NCBI RefSeq assembly: GCF_003391115.1
Contig: NZ_QTJP01000001.1
Coordinates: 1,488,001 to 1,552,000 of the forward strand
DNA length: 64,000 nt
From: Sphingomonas crusticola
GTDB taxonomy: Bacteria; Pseudomonadota; Alphaproteobacteria; Sphingomonadales; Sphingomonadaceae
Direction of reading: 5' to 3'
The position numbers and the translations under genes were made by a program. Positions 63,144-64,000 of the stretch are shown in pieces. The notes beneath the pieces were generated by a model. It worked only from the letters and a program-made list of their open reading frames with translations. It was not told where the DNA came from and did not search any database. Position 1 is the stretch's first letter. Every line of letters begins with the position of its first letter.

Positions 63144-63342
63144 GGCGATACGCCGCATAAAGTGGCTGATCATTTTGCGCTGGATCGCGTTCACGATCGG
63201 GGCGGCGCTGCTGACGATCGAATGTTACGACGCGTTCGTAACGCCGCGGATCGACTGGTTCTGGATAGGGCTGGCGATCTTGCAGATTTACGTTTGTCGG
63301 CCGCGCAAGCGAGCGGTGACTGCGGCGACAGAGGTTAGCTGA
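63136..63342 (+). CDS. Small two-helix membrane protein
   Basis: A 68-residue protein (MIEAIRRIKWLIILRWIAF start) with two hydrophobic helices and a basic C-terminus. It overlaps the previous gene by 8 nt, so it is part of the same cassette. It may assist the immunity protein or be the immunity protein itself. Confidence 0.6.
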   Translation: MIEAIRRIKWLIILRWIAFTIGAALLTIECYDAFVTPRIDWFWIGLAILQIYVCRPRKRAVTAATEVS

Positions 63343-63429
63343 CGGCGCCAACCTGAGCAGCGCGCGCCGACAGCATTGCGGAGACAGGGAGCTGGCGGGC
63401 CCGCCGCGGCGTTTCTGCGGCAGCGAACC

Positions 63430-63774
63430 CTATGGCTTGGTGGCGAGCGGCACCGAGCCCTTGATTGCCTCGGCTTCTTCGGCAGACAGGTATCGCACGA
63501 CCCATTTCGGATAGCCCTCCGCCGTCACCTCGATGTCTGGCAGGGCGATCGGATCGCTGCCGGTCTCGACCCAGCCGGCGCCATAGCAGCGACCGCAGAT
63601 GACCCGCTTGCAGCGGAAGCTCACCAGATCGATTTCGGAATTCCACTGGCCATAGCCTTTGCAGACCGGGCATTCGGCATCGAGCGTGCCGTTCCTGGGC
63701 TGGAGCGGGATGATGTCGAAGGCGTGCGGGCTGTCGGGGCCGTTACAGACGATGATGTTGCTGGCGTGCGGCAT
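63430..63774 (-). CDS. Small protein with two CxxCxGxG-type zinc knuckles
   Basis: A 114-residue soluble protein. CPVCKGYGQW and CGRCYGAGWV resemble half-sites of the DnaJ Cys-rich domain and would bind one zinc. The remainder is unrecognised. It faces the bacteriocin-like cassette. Confidence 0.65.
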   Translation of the reverse strand: MPHASNIIVCNGPDSPHAFDIIPLQPRNGTLDAECPVCKGYGQWNSEIDLVSFRCKRVICGRCYGAGWVETGSDPIALPDIEVTAEGYPKWVVRYLSAEEAEAIKGSVPLATKP

Positions 63775-63857
63775 TTTGGATGAACGTCGCTGGCAGTGGG
63801 AGGTTCACTTAATCATGAGCCGCCGACGTCTTAACGGCGTGGGGATGCGGCTTTATT

Positions 63858-63911
63858 CTTGACAAATCCGTTCTTGTTATGTACCGCGATATTTGAGCAG
63901 TGGGACTGCGC
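63858..63911 (+). promoter_or_regulatory. 54-bp promoter element B, second copy
   Basis: TTGACA (63859-63864) and GTTCTTGTTATGTAC (63870-63884). 47 of 54 bases match element A. It faces the right end of the window; no start codon is evident in the remaining 89 bp, so the gene it serves lies mostly outside. Confidence 0.55.
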
Positions 63912-64000
63912 AAAGGCCCACCCATCCGGCGGGCTTCGTGCCTAGCCTGGGCTGACGCGCGACGGACGGTCGGCCGGCAAGCTCAACGATTTCAGGCCGA

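Overview
The window is GC-rich, densely coded DNA of a sphingomonad-type alphaproteobacterium (Sphingomonas or a close relative). The evidence is gene content: two TonB-dependent receptors including a very large Xanthomonas/Caulobacter-type one, a RibBX-type riboflavin gene, DUF6894, DUF5818, DUF3072 and DUF6629 proteins, EcfG-type stress promoters (GGAAC-N16/17-CGTT) and GTTC-N7-GTTC SOS boxes. There is one tRNA (Val-TAC), no rRNA, no CRISPR array and no insertion sequence.

Layout. 1-7.5 kb: CsbD-like protein, Asp/Asn hydroxylase, a secreted amidohydrolase divergent from a secreted penicillin-acylase-type hydrolase, a redoxin/2OG-oxygenase fusion, and an AlkZ/YcaQ-like DNA glycosylase. 7.5-13.3 kb: a sugar-uptake locus in which a LacI regulator and a FucP-type permease are divergent from a 1061-residue receptor, with two identical 15-bp operator copies between them. 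13.4-19 kb: small stress protein, exonuclease III, diguanylate cyclase, SDR/DoxX operon, prs. 19-24 kb: gltX followed by a compact ribD-ribE-ribBX-ribH operon. 24-30 kb: YceI, lepA, and a tlyA-tspO-ubiK operon. 30-34.3 kb: hemerythrin protein, then an orphan sulfate-type binding protein next to a second TonB-dependent receptor. 34.4-43.7 kb: RcnB-like protein, OmpR/EnvZ-type pair, PAP2 phosphatase, tRNA-Val, MATE pump, VOC and aldo/keto reductase enzymes, a COG2509 flavoprotein. 43.7-49 kb: a group of genes behind EcfG-type promoters. 49-54 kb: HWE kinase and a phage-derived island (S24 repressor, its probable operators, replication-type protein, SOS-boxed broken gene). 54-64 kb: EamA transporter, Xre/RES toxin-antitoxin pair, methyltransferase, LytTR regulator, several small membrane or unknown proteins, a Crp/Fnr regulator, and a final cassette.

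The most unusual region is 61.98-63.91 kb. A 54-bp promoter-like element carrying an SOS-like box precedes a 223-residue protein whose C-terminal third resembles the colicin M catalytic domain. Two overlapping genes for small membrane proteins follow, the first built like the colicin M immunity protein. The same 54-bp element recurs at 63858, facing out of the window. This would fit an SOS-controlled bacteriocin/immunity cassette, although the catalytic His is not recognisable, so it is a hypothesis.

Other themes are general-stress promoters in front of small proteins, several non-ATG starts set by 4-nt overlaps (TTGA, CTGA), a dispersed repeat sitting in frame inside ribD, and a cluster of GTACG operator motifs serving the phage-type repressor.
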